Of a DNA stretch of 64,000 nucleotides, positions 46,481 through 58,200 are shown piece by piece (the first letter of the stretch is position 1; each line of letters starts with the position of its first letter). Source of the DNA: Paramacrobiotus metropolitanus (lineage: Eukaryota > Tardigrada > Eutardigrada > Parachela > Macrobiotidae); NCBI RefSeq assembly GCF_019649055.1, contig NW_026570226.1, forward strand, positions 992,001-1,056,000, written 5' to 3'. The notes under the pieces are model-generated. The model was not told the DNA's origin and did no database searches. It saw nothing but the letters and a program-made list of their open reading frames with translations. The translations under genes and the position numbers were made by a program.

Positions 46481-48524
46481 TTAGTAGCCCCCGCGACTGC
46501 CTCCAGACTGTACCGCATAATTCGTTCCAGAACTGCCACTTGAAAGGCCACTGCTGGAGCTATATCCTGCTCCGGACTGACCGCTGCTGGCACTGGGTTG
46601 GCTGTATCCGTTCGAGCCCGAAAATCCTGTCTGACCGAAGCTGGATCCCAAGCCACCAGTTGCACCAGACATCTGACTACTGGCGCTGTATCCGGATCCA
46701 TTAGAACTACCACCGCCGTACGGCTGCATGCCACCGCCGAGACCGCTGCTACCGGAAAATGATCCTCCGTTGCCTCCCATTCCGGAGTACATTCCACCGG
46801 AGCTGCCGAAACCGGATAATCCCGAGTTGCCGGAGTTGTATGACCCAGATGACCCGGCACCGTTGCCGGAGTAGCCACTACCGCTGAACCCTTGCTGCTG
46901 TCCTCCTGATCCATAACCTTGACTCATACCGGAAAAACCGGAAGGTTGACCTCCACCGCTATATCCTTGCGAGGATCCCGAATCGCCACCAGAAAAGCCA
47001 GAGCCGCTCATTCCACTACCGTACTGACTGCCGCCGCTCATGCCGGAACTGTACTGGCCCCCGTTACCACTGCCTCCGAATCCCGACATCCCTCCGAAAC
47101 TGCCAAACGCATTGCTACCACCGTTGCTGTAGCCATTCCCGCCGCTGAGCTGCGAGGCCATGCCGGAACCGGATAATCCCCCGAAGCCCCCACCGACGCC
47201 GCCCAAACCGCCCGAGCTGTAGCCGTTGCTCATGCCGCTTCCGGAATACGATCCACTTCCCAGGCCACTGGAGCCGCCGCCGTTGTACGAACTCATGCCG
47301 GAACCACCGCCGTTCTGATACGATCCACTGCCGCCGCTGAATCCCTGGCTGCCACCATTGTAACCCTGGCTGCCACCGCTGAAACCATTGCTCATACCCT
47401 GGCTGCCACCGTTATAGCCGCCGCTCATGCCTTGACTGCCTCCGTAACCGCTGCTCATGCCTTGGCTACCACCGTATCCCGACTGTCCACCACCGAAGCC
47501 GCTTTGCATCCCGCCGAAACCCGTCTGACTGCTGCCACCGTATCCACCGCCACTCAAACCGTTCTGACCGTTACTGTATCCCGCTGAGCCGCCGCTTAAT
47601 CCTGATTGACCTCCGAAACCGCCTCCCATGCCGGAACTGTATGAACCACCGGACAATCCTCCTCCCAGTTGGCTGCTGCCGTAACCCGCACTGCTGCCCA
47701 GTCCAGATCCAGACTGGCCGCCATATTGACCACCGCTGCTCAAGCCACTCTGACCACCGTAAGATCCCGAGCTTAAACCGCTTTGACCGTTAGAGTATGA
47801 GCCGGAAGAGCCCATGCCGCCGTACGAACCAGACGCTCCGAGGCCGCTGCTTCCACTGGCGTAAAGTGAGCTGGATAATCCTCCCGTGCTGCCGGAGGAA
47901 TAACCCGAGGATGCGGGCTGCGATCCGCTGCCGTATGACGAGCCACTGGAGCTTCCATAATTAGATCCAGTTCCGCTTGATCCTGTAACCGTCATTAAAC
48001 TAGTTAACTCAATTCCCAGCTAAACTAATACTCAAAGTGTGACAAACATTGGATAAAAAACCAAAAAAACTTGAGGAAAAGCACGCTTTTAATTCTATTA
48101 GCGAAAATTCGGGAAAATCTTTCAGAAAAATTTGAGTAACCGGATCAGCATAATCGGTGTAACCACTAGCTAAAGATCCGGACAAAATTGTTGCAAAGCT
48201 CTGTAACTGATACGAGTACTAACTTTAATTAATATTTTATTATCCTATACAACATGTGTAGCTACATAAATTAATGGAGATATCCTTCCTGTCTTTGGTT
48301 GGTGACCTCCGGCTATATTGATAAGCAGTGTACGTACACGTTAGCGGGGTCAGCTGCTTACCTGACGAATAAGCTTGTCTCACGCGGCCATTCGCCGGCG
48401 CGGCGACTTGGGATGAGACGGATGACCCGGCTGCCACTGCATCTGATACATTTTGGCCGGTAGCGATGGTCAGGACGAATGCGGAAATTCCCAGCAGGAT
48501 AACACCATTCTTCCACTGCGACAT
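46481..48524 (-). CDS. Secreted Gly/Ser-rich low-complexity protein, 2 exons, 554 aa
   Basis: Exon 1 (48524-48362) encodes the signal peptide KNGVILLGISAFVLTIATG and a short Ala/Ser spacer with GRVRQAYSS. A phase-1 intron leads to one 1.5-kb exon (47982-46481) composed almost only of Gly, Ser, Tyr, Gln, Asn and Met in short motifs (GSSGSYGG, SGGSQG, GMSSGYGG, SGFGG). It ends GSRGGY. Cysteine, Lys and acidic residues are nearly absent. Composition resembles silk, cuticle or adhesive proteins and phase-separating domains. Extracellular structural role inferred. The neighbour upstream has the same exon architecture. The Gly/Ser exon is notably GC-rich compared with its surroundings. Confidence 0.8.
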
Positions 48525-50513
48525 TCTCGCCGTTAGTCCTTGCTCTTACTGGATTAGTGGTGCAAATGAAAAATCCTTTATCCGGTTAGTTGTCGCTGTT
48601 AGAGAGACAGTTGACCAAGACTGAATTAGCAGACAACAGACACGGGGACTGATGGCTTTGGCCTAACGGTCGTGAGAATTAAATAGCGATGAGAAGTAGC
48701 GAAGAGGAGATGAGCATTTGCTGAGGTTTCTCAGACATCACACATACAGTACGATCGTAACTGCCAGTGTCAGCAGTGGATCCACTCCACAATCACTGAT
48801 TATGACAAGACACGCTAGAACCGGCTGTTTACCAGCGGTCAAGAACGTGGCCGTCGGTCGCACGTACGTCTGCACCAATTGGTATTGGTCAGCATCGGAT
48901 GTGTATGTGTGCACTGTCACTGTGTGTGTGTGTGCAGGGGTCTCGAACGGAGGAGGGGGCAGCTGTTTGTTTGTAGCAGCTCCCGCGCTCGCTCGGATAT
49001 TGTATGATGAATATGGACGTGATGGTTACGCAGGCCATTTGTTATGCAGCACTTCAATGCTAGTTCGTTGTTTGTATTCGGGATTATGTGATAATCTGTG
49101 CATCTCATCATCCCCGCCAACCGGTTCGCTGGTGTCAACCATCGCGTCGCACCGATTACAAATTGGCCGTCTTCTCTTCCGCGATTACGCCGGAGTCGGC
49201 CGGACACAAACCCTAATTATGGTCAATAATGCACTGGCTGTGCGCGGCGACCACTTAACAATATGGAGAATTTTTGGAAATATCGTTTCTTATGCAATTT
49301 CGCGTGGAAACTGTTGCTTCACCGAAGTGGAGTGCTTGATCGCATAATAAAGACAACGATAACAGTCTGCCGATTACATTAGTGTACAATACATAATTGC
49401 AAAATATTTTATTTTTTCCAGTATCGACAGTTTAGTATTGTTGTCACCAGCAAAAATTCCTCTAGTGTCTGTACTGTGATTTGAGATTCATACAACACTT
49501 TTTTCACAGCGGTTGCAGTAATTTGTTGCACTTGTCACTTTATTCAGTGCTGAACATCCCAGTTCTCCTGATTGTGCCGTGCCAGTAAGTACATTATGTA
49601 CGTAATTTTAATGGCCAGTACAACAGAGATCTGTTGTTACTGCTGGCAGTGGGAACAGTGTAAGGTTTCATTCCTTGATTTCCGTTCGTACGAGTACTGA
49701 CCACGTTGAAGGCCCGCCACTAGTACTAGTAATCTTTGGAAGTTTCTCAATTCACCTGTGACCTTTCCAGTTGTTTGATTTAGCTTTGTTGTTCCTCAAA
49801 TGATTATTACCATGCCTTGGGGTTTCATTATTATACTTCTAGAGTACTTGCGATTTACAGTTTCGGTACTTAAAAGACTTCCAGTAATAAAAAAACTTAC
49901 AGCTCTCCAGCGTTTCTTTGCCTTACGCCCTTACCGTTCTTTCTTGAACACGTATACAATCTTCAAGTTCTATTTATGACATCCGCTGACAACTAGTGAA
50001 AATAACCAATAAAAGTAATTTGGAATTTTCTTTCTAGGTTCTTCTCTATGTACGATAATAATAGTATTCTGTTGTAACATACATTTAAGTCATTTTAGTG
50101 ACTGCGCTGATCGTTTATCCGGTTTGCGGTTTATAATCAAAATGGAATACAGTTACCGATAAACTCGGAAAAATTCACAGTTCGATAGTCTACGGATTTT
50201 ATTTTAAAAGTCAGTTTAATTCGCGACGTACTCTGTACATACGTATGTAACATATATATATTATGGAGTACAATCTGCAATACGACTTCGAATTCGCCAT
50301 TTCTGTCTGCAACTGTACGAAAATGCCTTTCGAATTTCTGTAATCTGGAACAATTTATGTGTACACAATATTCGATCTGTTTTATTGTGGCAGGCAAAAT
50401 TAATAACGTTTTAGCTCCATTGGTCATAAATCTCTGCAAAACGAAGAAAGCATTTAAAAGTATTAGGCAGCAACTAAAAAAACATTGCAAATAGCTTGTA
50501 TCACGTATTATAA
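48525..50513. other. Intergenic region between the two low-complexity genes
   Basis: Promoter of the Gly/Ser gene and 3' region of the Gln/Asn gene. The first 800 bp are GC-rich and hold an open frame of about 209 codons (48718-49347, plus) that opens on TTG; judged chance. It also has a short tg-dinucleotide run near 48906-48937. Confidence 0.4.
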
Positions 50514-53500
50514 TTATCGATAAGAATTTCCTCTGTTCAAAGTTGCATAGGTCACTGGCTGATTAATGTTCTGCTGCTGTTGTCCGGTATTGACAGGCTG
50601 TACACCACCAGTGTTTGCGGTGCCGATATTCTGCAGTCCTCCACTAGCTTGTTGTCCAAATCCTCCGCCAATGCCTTGACTCACCGGGATACCGCCTCCC
50701 AAAGAACCAGTATTATATCCTCCAACGTTTCCCACATTTTGTGCTTGATTCACCCCGGTCTGCGGCTGCTGAGTGACCTGATTCACTCCGCCCAACCCAA
50801 ATTGACCACCGGTCTGTTGAGCATTGCCAAACGCCGGATTGATCTGTTGACCCGGTTGGCCACCCGTCGCTTGCTGCGCACCGAACTGCGAACCCAAAGG
50901 AAATTGTGCGGATGGCTGCTGCATCTGTTGATTTGACGTGGCTTGCTGTCCAGCCCCAGCCGAACCGACTTGTGTATTAATTCCCTGGTTACTCGTGGCA
51001 ATGGTGTTTGACACCGGCACACCAGGCTGTACCGTCGGTGTTATGACCGGAAACGGGTTGGACGATGTGGTAGCTGGTTGACCTGTGGTGGTGGGTCGCG
51101 TTACGCCTAATTGCTCTTGAATGCTTTGTGCCAGTGATCCCAGTCCACCGAATCCCGAAAAGGGTGTGGTTGTGCCCGGATTCTGCACCAGCACATTGGG
51201 CGCGGTGATGGCAGTGGTAGGATTTTGCCCTAAATTTGCCGGTGGGATAGGAGTCTGAATGGAAGCCGCGGTATTCTGTCCACCTTGACCGGCGGATAAA
51301 ATAACCGGCGGAGCGGATGCCGGAATCTGTACCGGTTGGTTGTTCACTGGCTGTCCGCCGGATGCCTGGCCGTAGCCGCCCTGGAGACCGGGAACGCTGA
51401 TGCTTGACTGCTGGACTTGCTGGTTTTGAATTTGGTTGGGTGTAGCGGGAATGGCGGGAACTTGATTGTTTGGCTGGTTTTGGACACCTGAAGGGAACTG
51501 CTGTTGCTGATTTATTCCCTGTTGACCAACTGATCCGATATTGGTGTTCTGTGGGAAACTTCCCGCGCCTGGATTGATATTATTTTGGTTGCCATAGCCA
51601 GATTGCTGTGACACTCCCGAATTTACGTTGCCGACATTGTTGCCGAATCCTAGATTCGGGTTTTGTTGGTTTTGAGGCTGACCGATTTGTTGATTCTGGT
51701 TTGGTACTCCCTGAAAGCCGAACCCAGATTGTTGCTGCTGTTGCACAGGTTGTTGACTATTGACCACTCCACCAAATCCCGTTTGGCCTCCTTGGATAGT
51801 GTTACCCCCTTGGTTCGCAAATTGATTTTGGACTTGCTGATTAGGCACACCACCACTGTAACTGCTGCTCCCGTAGTTTCCTTGGCTGTTTGTTTGCCCG
51901 GGCTGCTGTCCAGTGCCCAGCTGCTGCTGTTGACCTTGCGGGGCGGCACTGCCGAACGGTCCCGTTCCATACTGTTTTTGTTGCTGATTTTGCGCTTGAC
52001 TGTTAACGTTGGTATTTTGTACCGGCTGTAGACCTTGGAATCCACCACCAGCACTAATGCCGCCGCCGCCGCCCAGGAAAGCCGTATTGGCCTGGGCCGT
52101 TGGACCGCTGTAGCCGGCGGCATTCTGCGTGTTACCGCTCTGAGCATTAAATCCGCTGTTCGGCTGCTGATTATTGTTCACGTTCTGGTTATTGACGGCA
52201 GGTTGAACGACTTGCTGCATGCTGGCTCCGCCGCCGTACCCCGTGGTGGGTGGCGGCAGAATACCTCCGGGACCGGACTGCTGAGGACTGGCGTAGTACC
52301 CCACCGGCAGAGGAAAGCCGCTGGTCATCTGGTTGTACGTATTGGAATTAATGGGCAACGGCGTTTGTAAGTTCATGGGTGGCGTCGGTGCGGCGGTGAA
52401 TCCCGTTAACGGCTGGGGCGGGAACGTGGGAGCGGCGGTGAATCCGGTTGGAAGGGGCGTGGCGTATGTTGGCGGGAAATTGTTATTAGGGATGCCACCG
52501 GCACCACCACTTCCGTAACCACCCTGCTGCTGCTGATTCTGTATTAAGGGTTGCTGAGGCTGCTGAATCGGCTGCTGGATCGGCTGCTGACCAGCGCCGC
52601 CGCCTCCATACCCACCCTGTTGATTCTGCGCCGGCAACGGTTGTTGCGGTTGCTGGATTTGCTGTTGTCCGATATTATTGCCTCCGTAACCGCCTTGTTG
52701 ATTTTGCAACAGGGGTTGTTGCGGTTGCTGGATCGGCTGCTGACCAATATTACCAACTCCGTAACCACCCTGCTGATTTTGCGGTAACGGCTGCTGCGGC
52801 TGCTGGATAGGTTGTTGCTGCACCGGTTGTTGCATCGGTGCTTGCTGGATGCCGACTGTACCTCCGCTTCCGTATGAACTGGCAGGTCTCGATGGTCCCA
52901 GGTACTGCTGCTGATTGGTCACTCCCACGTTATTTTGCATTTGCTGGTTAAAATTGGATCCAAAGTTGTTGAGTTGATTCTGCTGTGCTGGATTCTGTTG
53001 AGCGCCGGAAAACTGGTTGCCGCCGATTCCGGATATTCCACCGGTTATTTGATTCTGATTAGATGAAAATTGATTACCAGTATTAAAGTTTGTGTTTCCT
53101 CCTGCGAACGTGTTGGGCTGCTGGATGATTCCTCCCGCGTTGACACCTTGAGACGGCTGCTGCCCGGAAAATCCGAAACTGTTAATTCCCGTTGGCTGTG
53201 TCTGGACTCCGACCCCTCCGTATGCACCACCAGCTGGAAGGACCGCGAAGTTTTGGTTTACGGGAGCGGGTGCCGGTTGCTGGGGTACTTGTCCGGGTAG
53301 GTTGGACGGGCCGCTTTGAGCCGCCTGTCCGGCACTGTATCCAGACTGCTGACCCGGAAGACTAGCGGATATAGCGGCGCCCGCTGCCGGTGCTGCGACC
53401 CCGGCGGTCGCCACGGCCGGTACGCTGGACGCTTGACTGGGAACGGTCAGTTGTTTATTGGCCGTGTTGATAACGGCCGCCAGTAGAGATGCCAGCGTGG

Positions 53501-55202
53501 CATTGTCCGCCAGGAGGTCAGATAAATGGAATGTTGGTGTCGATGGTGAAGAGGTCGACGGTGCTGTGGTGGTGGATTCCTGAGAGGCGACCGGGTCCGT
53601 TTTGACACGCAGTGTTTCAGAAATGGGAGTAATCACAGGTGGGAACATTGTCGGAATGGGAATGCCGCTTAATACACCGGTTCCTGTGTGCCCATAAATC
53701 ACAATGGTTTCAAGAGGACAAATATTTCTTCACATCAATTTAAAATTAAGTCCATTGTGTTTACAAACTTCCTACAAGAACTCATACGAACCTTATATGC
53801 AAAATCCCGTTTCGTGAAACGAAAGTCTACAGTCATATTAGTACTCTGTATGTGCTCTGTACATGTATACTGGAAACACGCAAGAAACACTACCAACCTT
53901 ATCTTTTCCAACATGCACATGCTTCAAAGAACGTATATTATAAATGCTTTGTCAGAAATCTATTTTCATAATTAAAACAAACATTTAAAGATTTAATACT
54001 GTTCTGCTTACATAAAGATTTATTTCTATGCAATGGCAGAAATCTGGAATTTTTAACTGTCAAGCTACAAGCCCATCCAACAATTCTTTGACCGCTGTAA
54101 GCGGGAATTTAAAGAAACGTGGGCTTGAGCCATTTAATGTGCTTCGACACGTCACGCCACATGGGTCTGCGTATAAGCAACAAATCTGCATGTGTTGCAG
54201 TTACTGTATCTGTGATATATATTATAATATGTTTGGCATTATTTATTGCCATCATAATTGATAATAATTTTATGCTTTTGTTAGTTTTGTAACAGTATTA
54301 TCTTTGCTTTGCAATACAATATCCATACGGCGGCTAGTGTACGAAATTTTTTCGAGAGAGAGGGAATCATTGTGGCCGACTGGCCCGCGCGGTCTCCGGA
54401 TCTAAACGTGATAGAAAATTTATGGACTGTGATGAAACAATATATCACCCTTTTCCAGCCACAGAACCTGGTGCAGTTGCGTCATCTGATAAAAGAAGCC
54501 TGGGTGATGTCTGCCACAACAGAATTCTGCCAGAATCTTTACAAATCTATTCCAGTGAGATATGAGAAGGTCTTCCACGCGGGTGGCGCTCGAACTGAGT
54601 ACTGATATTTCGTTCCATATTTCGTTTTATGGATGGTAGTTCATAAACCGATCTGTTTCTTTTGTAATTACTAATAATTTAACTGTGATAATTCTAACTG
54701 CGATCTGTTTGGTTTTGTTGATTAACCTGATAATTTTAACTGTGATGATGGCTTTATCGGTGATTAATTGTGATCTAATTTATTATTATTGGTTAAATAT
54801 TGATAAATATATCTGCCACTACACTACGATGCGTATTTGCATTACTGTGCGCGATTTATATGCGCTGCGCTTACAGCGGTCAAAGAATTGTTGGATGGGC
54901 TTGTATATATGTACACCTTTCCTGAGCAGCGGATGCCACGCATGTTTGTTACTCTATAATCTGCATGGTAACATAATAATACAATAATTTTTATGTTACA
55001 AAAATAATGAATCTAGACTGCTCTTACCGTTAAGGTTAATTCCTTGAAGTAATTTTGGAGTATTAGTACTAGAAGAAGAAGTGGACGTCGATGCGGTACC
55101 AGTAGACGCATGAGTACTATTTTGAGCGAAGGCAACATTCCCAAAGGTTATGCATAGTATCACAGTGTTCATCCATGTCGATAGCGGCAATCTTAAAATC
55201 AT
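50514..55202 (-). CDS. Secreted Gln/Asn/Gly-rich low-complexity protein, 2 exons, about 1114 aa
   Basis: Exon 1 (55202-55028) starts MILRLPLSTWMNTVILCITF, a signal peptide ending near NVAFA, followed by a Ser/Thr run. A phase-1 intron of 1.3 kb, carrying a Tc1/mariner remnant, leads to a single 3.2-kb exon (53683-50514). Residues after the junction (about 59-160) form a more ordered part with LSDLLADNATLASLLAAVIN. The rest is dominated by Gln, Asn, Gly and Pro, with about four copies of a unit of about 28 residues (QQPIQQPQQPL..NQQGGYGG, genomic about 52490-52810). It ends TYATLNRGNSYR. Almost no cysteine. A prion-like or matrix-forming extracellular protein is inferred; no domain family recognised. 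Confidence 0.8.
54068..54903 (+). mobile_element. Deleted Tc1/mariner element with inverted repeats
   Basis: Perfect 36-bp inverted repeats (left start CAAGCCCATCCAACAATTCT, right end its inverse) bound an 836-bp element flanked by TA on both sides. It lies in the intron of the Gln/Asn-rich gene, on the opposite strand. It encodes only the C-terminal part of a transposase. Confidence 0.9.
54309..54605 (+). pseudogene. Tc1/mariner transposase C-terminal fragment
   Basis: The frame has NFFEREGIIVADWPARSPDL followed by NVIENLW, the hallmark around the last catalytic acidic residue of Tc1-type DDE transposases, and ends near the right inverted repeat. The upstream motif that is normally QDNA reads QYNI, so the second catalytic Asp is lost. 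The N-terminal DNA-binding domain and first Asp are deleted. It cannot be active. Confidence 0.88.
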
Positions 55203-58200
55203 CTTGAATAATGAAGATATGTAATCGTTCAGGGAAGTTCATTAAATGATGCGTCCCGACATAATTGAACCGTGGCTCATGATGATAGATAGACACGCTG
55301 TCCATTAAAATCCAAGGCTCAAAGATAAACGTAATTCAACATTTCGTATATAGCGCACAACAAAACGTTGCCGCGGTATAACCATCTACTTTAGGTGAGT
55401 ACGACTAAGACAAACCATAACGATGTTTACGGGTGACTGTTTGTTTTAAGCATCTTAAAATGAGATACTGGAGTTCGTCTACCATTGTCTAAACAGCGTT
55501 ATAGATCAATTTTTTATTAGCCGTCAAAGGATGCTATAAGACAATCCGGCGCGGAAGGTAAACTTTATTCATAATATTTGAGATCATCCGTTTGTTCCTC
55601 AATCCAACCCGGTCGTTCGCGTGTCAAAAAGCTAAGCAGCTGTGAAATGATTTTTTACAGCGACGATGGCCAGTCTGTCTGTACATCTGGGAAGGACAGC
55701 GAACTGTGTATTAGAGGTTGACGTTGTGTATGCAGATGTATCATAATTGCGGTGACGTAACCGAGATGATGAAAATAACGCTGTACAAGATAATTGAATC
55801 ACATATAGTATCCGCATATTCATTAGCACATCTGTCAATGCTTTTATTATCGTTTGTAACTCAATCAGTAGCTGATACACCAGATTACGGACTTTTCTAC
55901 TGTTGAAGTGATCGTTAAACTTGTAAATGCAGAATCTAGTTAAATAGAATCACTGGCTAGTGCGCAGCATGTACTGTAACTTATGCAAATAAAGCGCAGA
56001 AATAAAAAACTGTCTGACTGTTGAGTGTTTATTAGTGAATTACGAGTATTTTGTATTCGTGGGTCAACCTGACGTTAACTTTTTGTGCCGTATGTGGTAC
56101 TGCAGTTGTGTACCTCACTGATATTCTGTTTCATTTTTTCTTTGCTTATACAATATAAATATGCAGTTATGCAAGTAAGAAAAGAAAGAAAATACAAGTA
56201 TAAATACATTAATTACCACAAGAACATAACTGTAAGCTCTAAATTTTTTGTCACAAAGTAAACTTCCGGTAAATGAAACATGATTGCAGTATTCGCGTAG
56301 CTGCCGCTGCTTATAGCAGCATCATAATAAACCAGGATATCTAAATTTCGGCAACAAACGGATAACAAATGATTTTAGGGGCTGGTCGGGTTTGATATTT
56401 AAGGGTTTTTAGGTCCCAAACATATTATGTGGCATTAATCGAAAATTTCTCTACATTTGATTTAAATTTCTAATATGGGTGTACAAAAACAGTAATTCTA
56501 GGCTTCTATGTAATGTTAATCAAAGTTTGTTTGGTCATCGTTTTCGAATGGTAGAACATTTCTTCGTGCCCACAGATATAATGATACGTTTAAATTCAGC
56601 AACATAATTGCGCAAACAATCAAATTTTATAAAACTGAAGCAATTTCGATTGCAAATTGCTCCCAACAAATTAAGTGTAATCCCGTGCAAAATTGCATCC
56701 CTTACGCTGCTTATTATGGGTATATGCTTGTACGGGTAATGCGAATAATTATTGTTACCTAAACTTGTCTTAATAGTATCATGTGCATCTCTTTAACTGC
56801 GTCTGACTTTTTCTAAAGCGGTGTCTAAAAACTCATGTGGTCCAGTTTCAAGCAATGCGATACTATAATTTGATCTGGGGAGTAATGCGGAACAATAGCG
56901 GGTTCAATTAGACTGTGCGACAGTGCTAAAGGCCACCGGAAATAGCCTATATCATGAGGATACAGCAGTAAAATGTAGCCGGTCTACACCTGAACGATGA
57001 TGCTTGTGTTTGTAAGATATACTGCCTTGTGAGTAATTTAATGCTCCTCGATGGGCAGCGCGCCAGCGATTACCCAACTCATTTAGGGTTATTGTACATA
57101 GAGAAAGAGTAATCCCGGTCTTAGATCCCGCCGGTGATTCTTCCTGTGTGCTACCCGAGTATTATATGTGATATCACCTCACTAGACACGCCGGAGATAC
57201 TGCCCGATCAATGTCCACGTCAGGCGCACAATATTAATTTTCTTCAATACATATGCGATGTCGCTCACTGAGAATGCGGATGCATGTGTTGATCGGGGAA
57301 TATATGGAATGCTTAAGCGGGAATTACACACAGGGATGTGGGAGATGATGAGCCAGCCGGGGGAAGAAGAGAGGAGGCATGATAGTAATGTGATTATCCG
57401 TGAGCTATATTTTCATGTAATTGTATGCTTAACGCTTCATCTCATCTTGGAGACTTATTACTGGAGTCTGGATCCCCTTTGCCACACGGACAAAATGAGT
57501 GGAGACCAACTGCTGTGTGATGCTGCGTAAATGCGGATAATCATCTTCTCTCTTCAGGCCATTCCGGCTCTTGATCAATTCGCATTGTTAGCTTAACTGC
57601 AAAACTCCGTAATACAACCGTCAAATGAACTGACTCGGTGGGAAATATCATCGCCCAAACTGTTAGAAATACGCAGTCTTCCCCGGTCGGATGCAGGAAA
57701 AGCCTGTGTACAAGAAACATGTATCTGTTTCTTGCTCCTCATTTCCCAAACGTGCTTGCAGAAGTTACAGTACATTACGCACAACACCGGCTGCCTGGCA
57801 TGCACCACAAATCAACACAATCATAAATTAATTTCGATGCATTATGATTAGTGGGTTAACTGGGTTTCGAGATTGATAAGTATATTACTATACATGCAGT
57901 TGATTTTACATAAGCACAATTCAAATTCTTCATATATTTTAATATTCACTGTATCTGCAGTATGCAAAACTATATACTATACTAAAGCGCTCAGATCTTT
58001 CGCAGCTCCTACTCTAGTAAACGTAAACTAGTAACAATAATGCTGTTATCAAATCGGAATGCATCGAAATCTGCTGCAATGCTTAAAGTTGAACAATTAC
58101 AGGACTTGTAGTAGCCACAATTACCGCAAATGTCAATACGTAAAACTTACGGCGCGAAAATTATAGCATGCAATTGTGGAAGAGATATGAGCCTAAATTA

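Noticed and set aside
46919-47176. Plus-strand open frames opposite the Gly/Ser- and Gln/Asn-rich exons
   Set aside because: Shadow frames of repetitive coding sequence; compositions are complements of the real proteins.
48718-49347. 209-codon plus-strand open frame
   Set aside because: Opens on TTG, lies in the GC-rich promoter of the Gly/Ser gene, and its translation is low-information with scattered Cys and no domain pattern. Judged chance, though RNA-seq could overturn this.
50137-50490. 117-codon minus-strand frame after the Gln/Asn gene
   Set aside because: Lies in the expected 3' UTR of that gene and has no recognisable feature.
57258-57530. 90-codon plus-strand frame in the Six3/6 upstream region
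   Set aside because: Starts at a plain ATG but shows no domain, signal peptide or splice partner.
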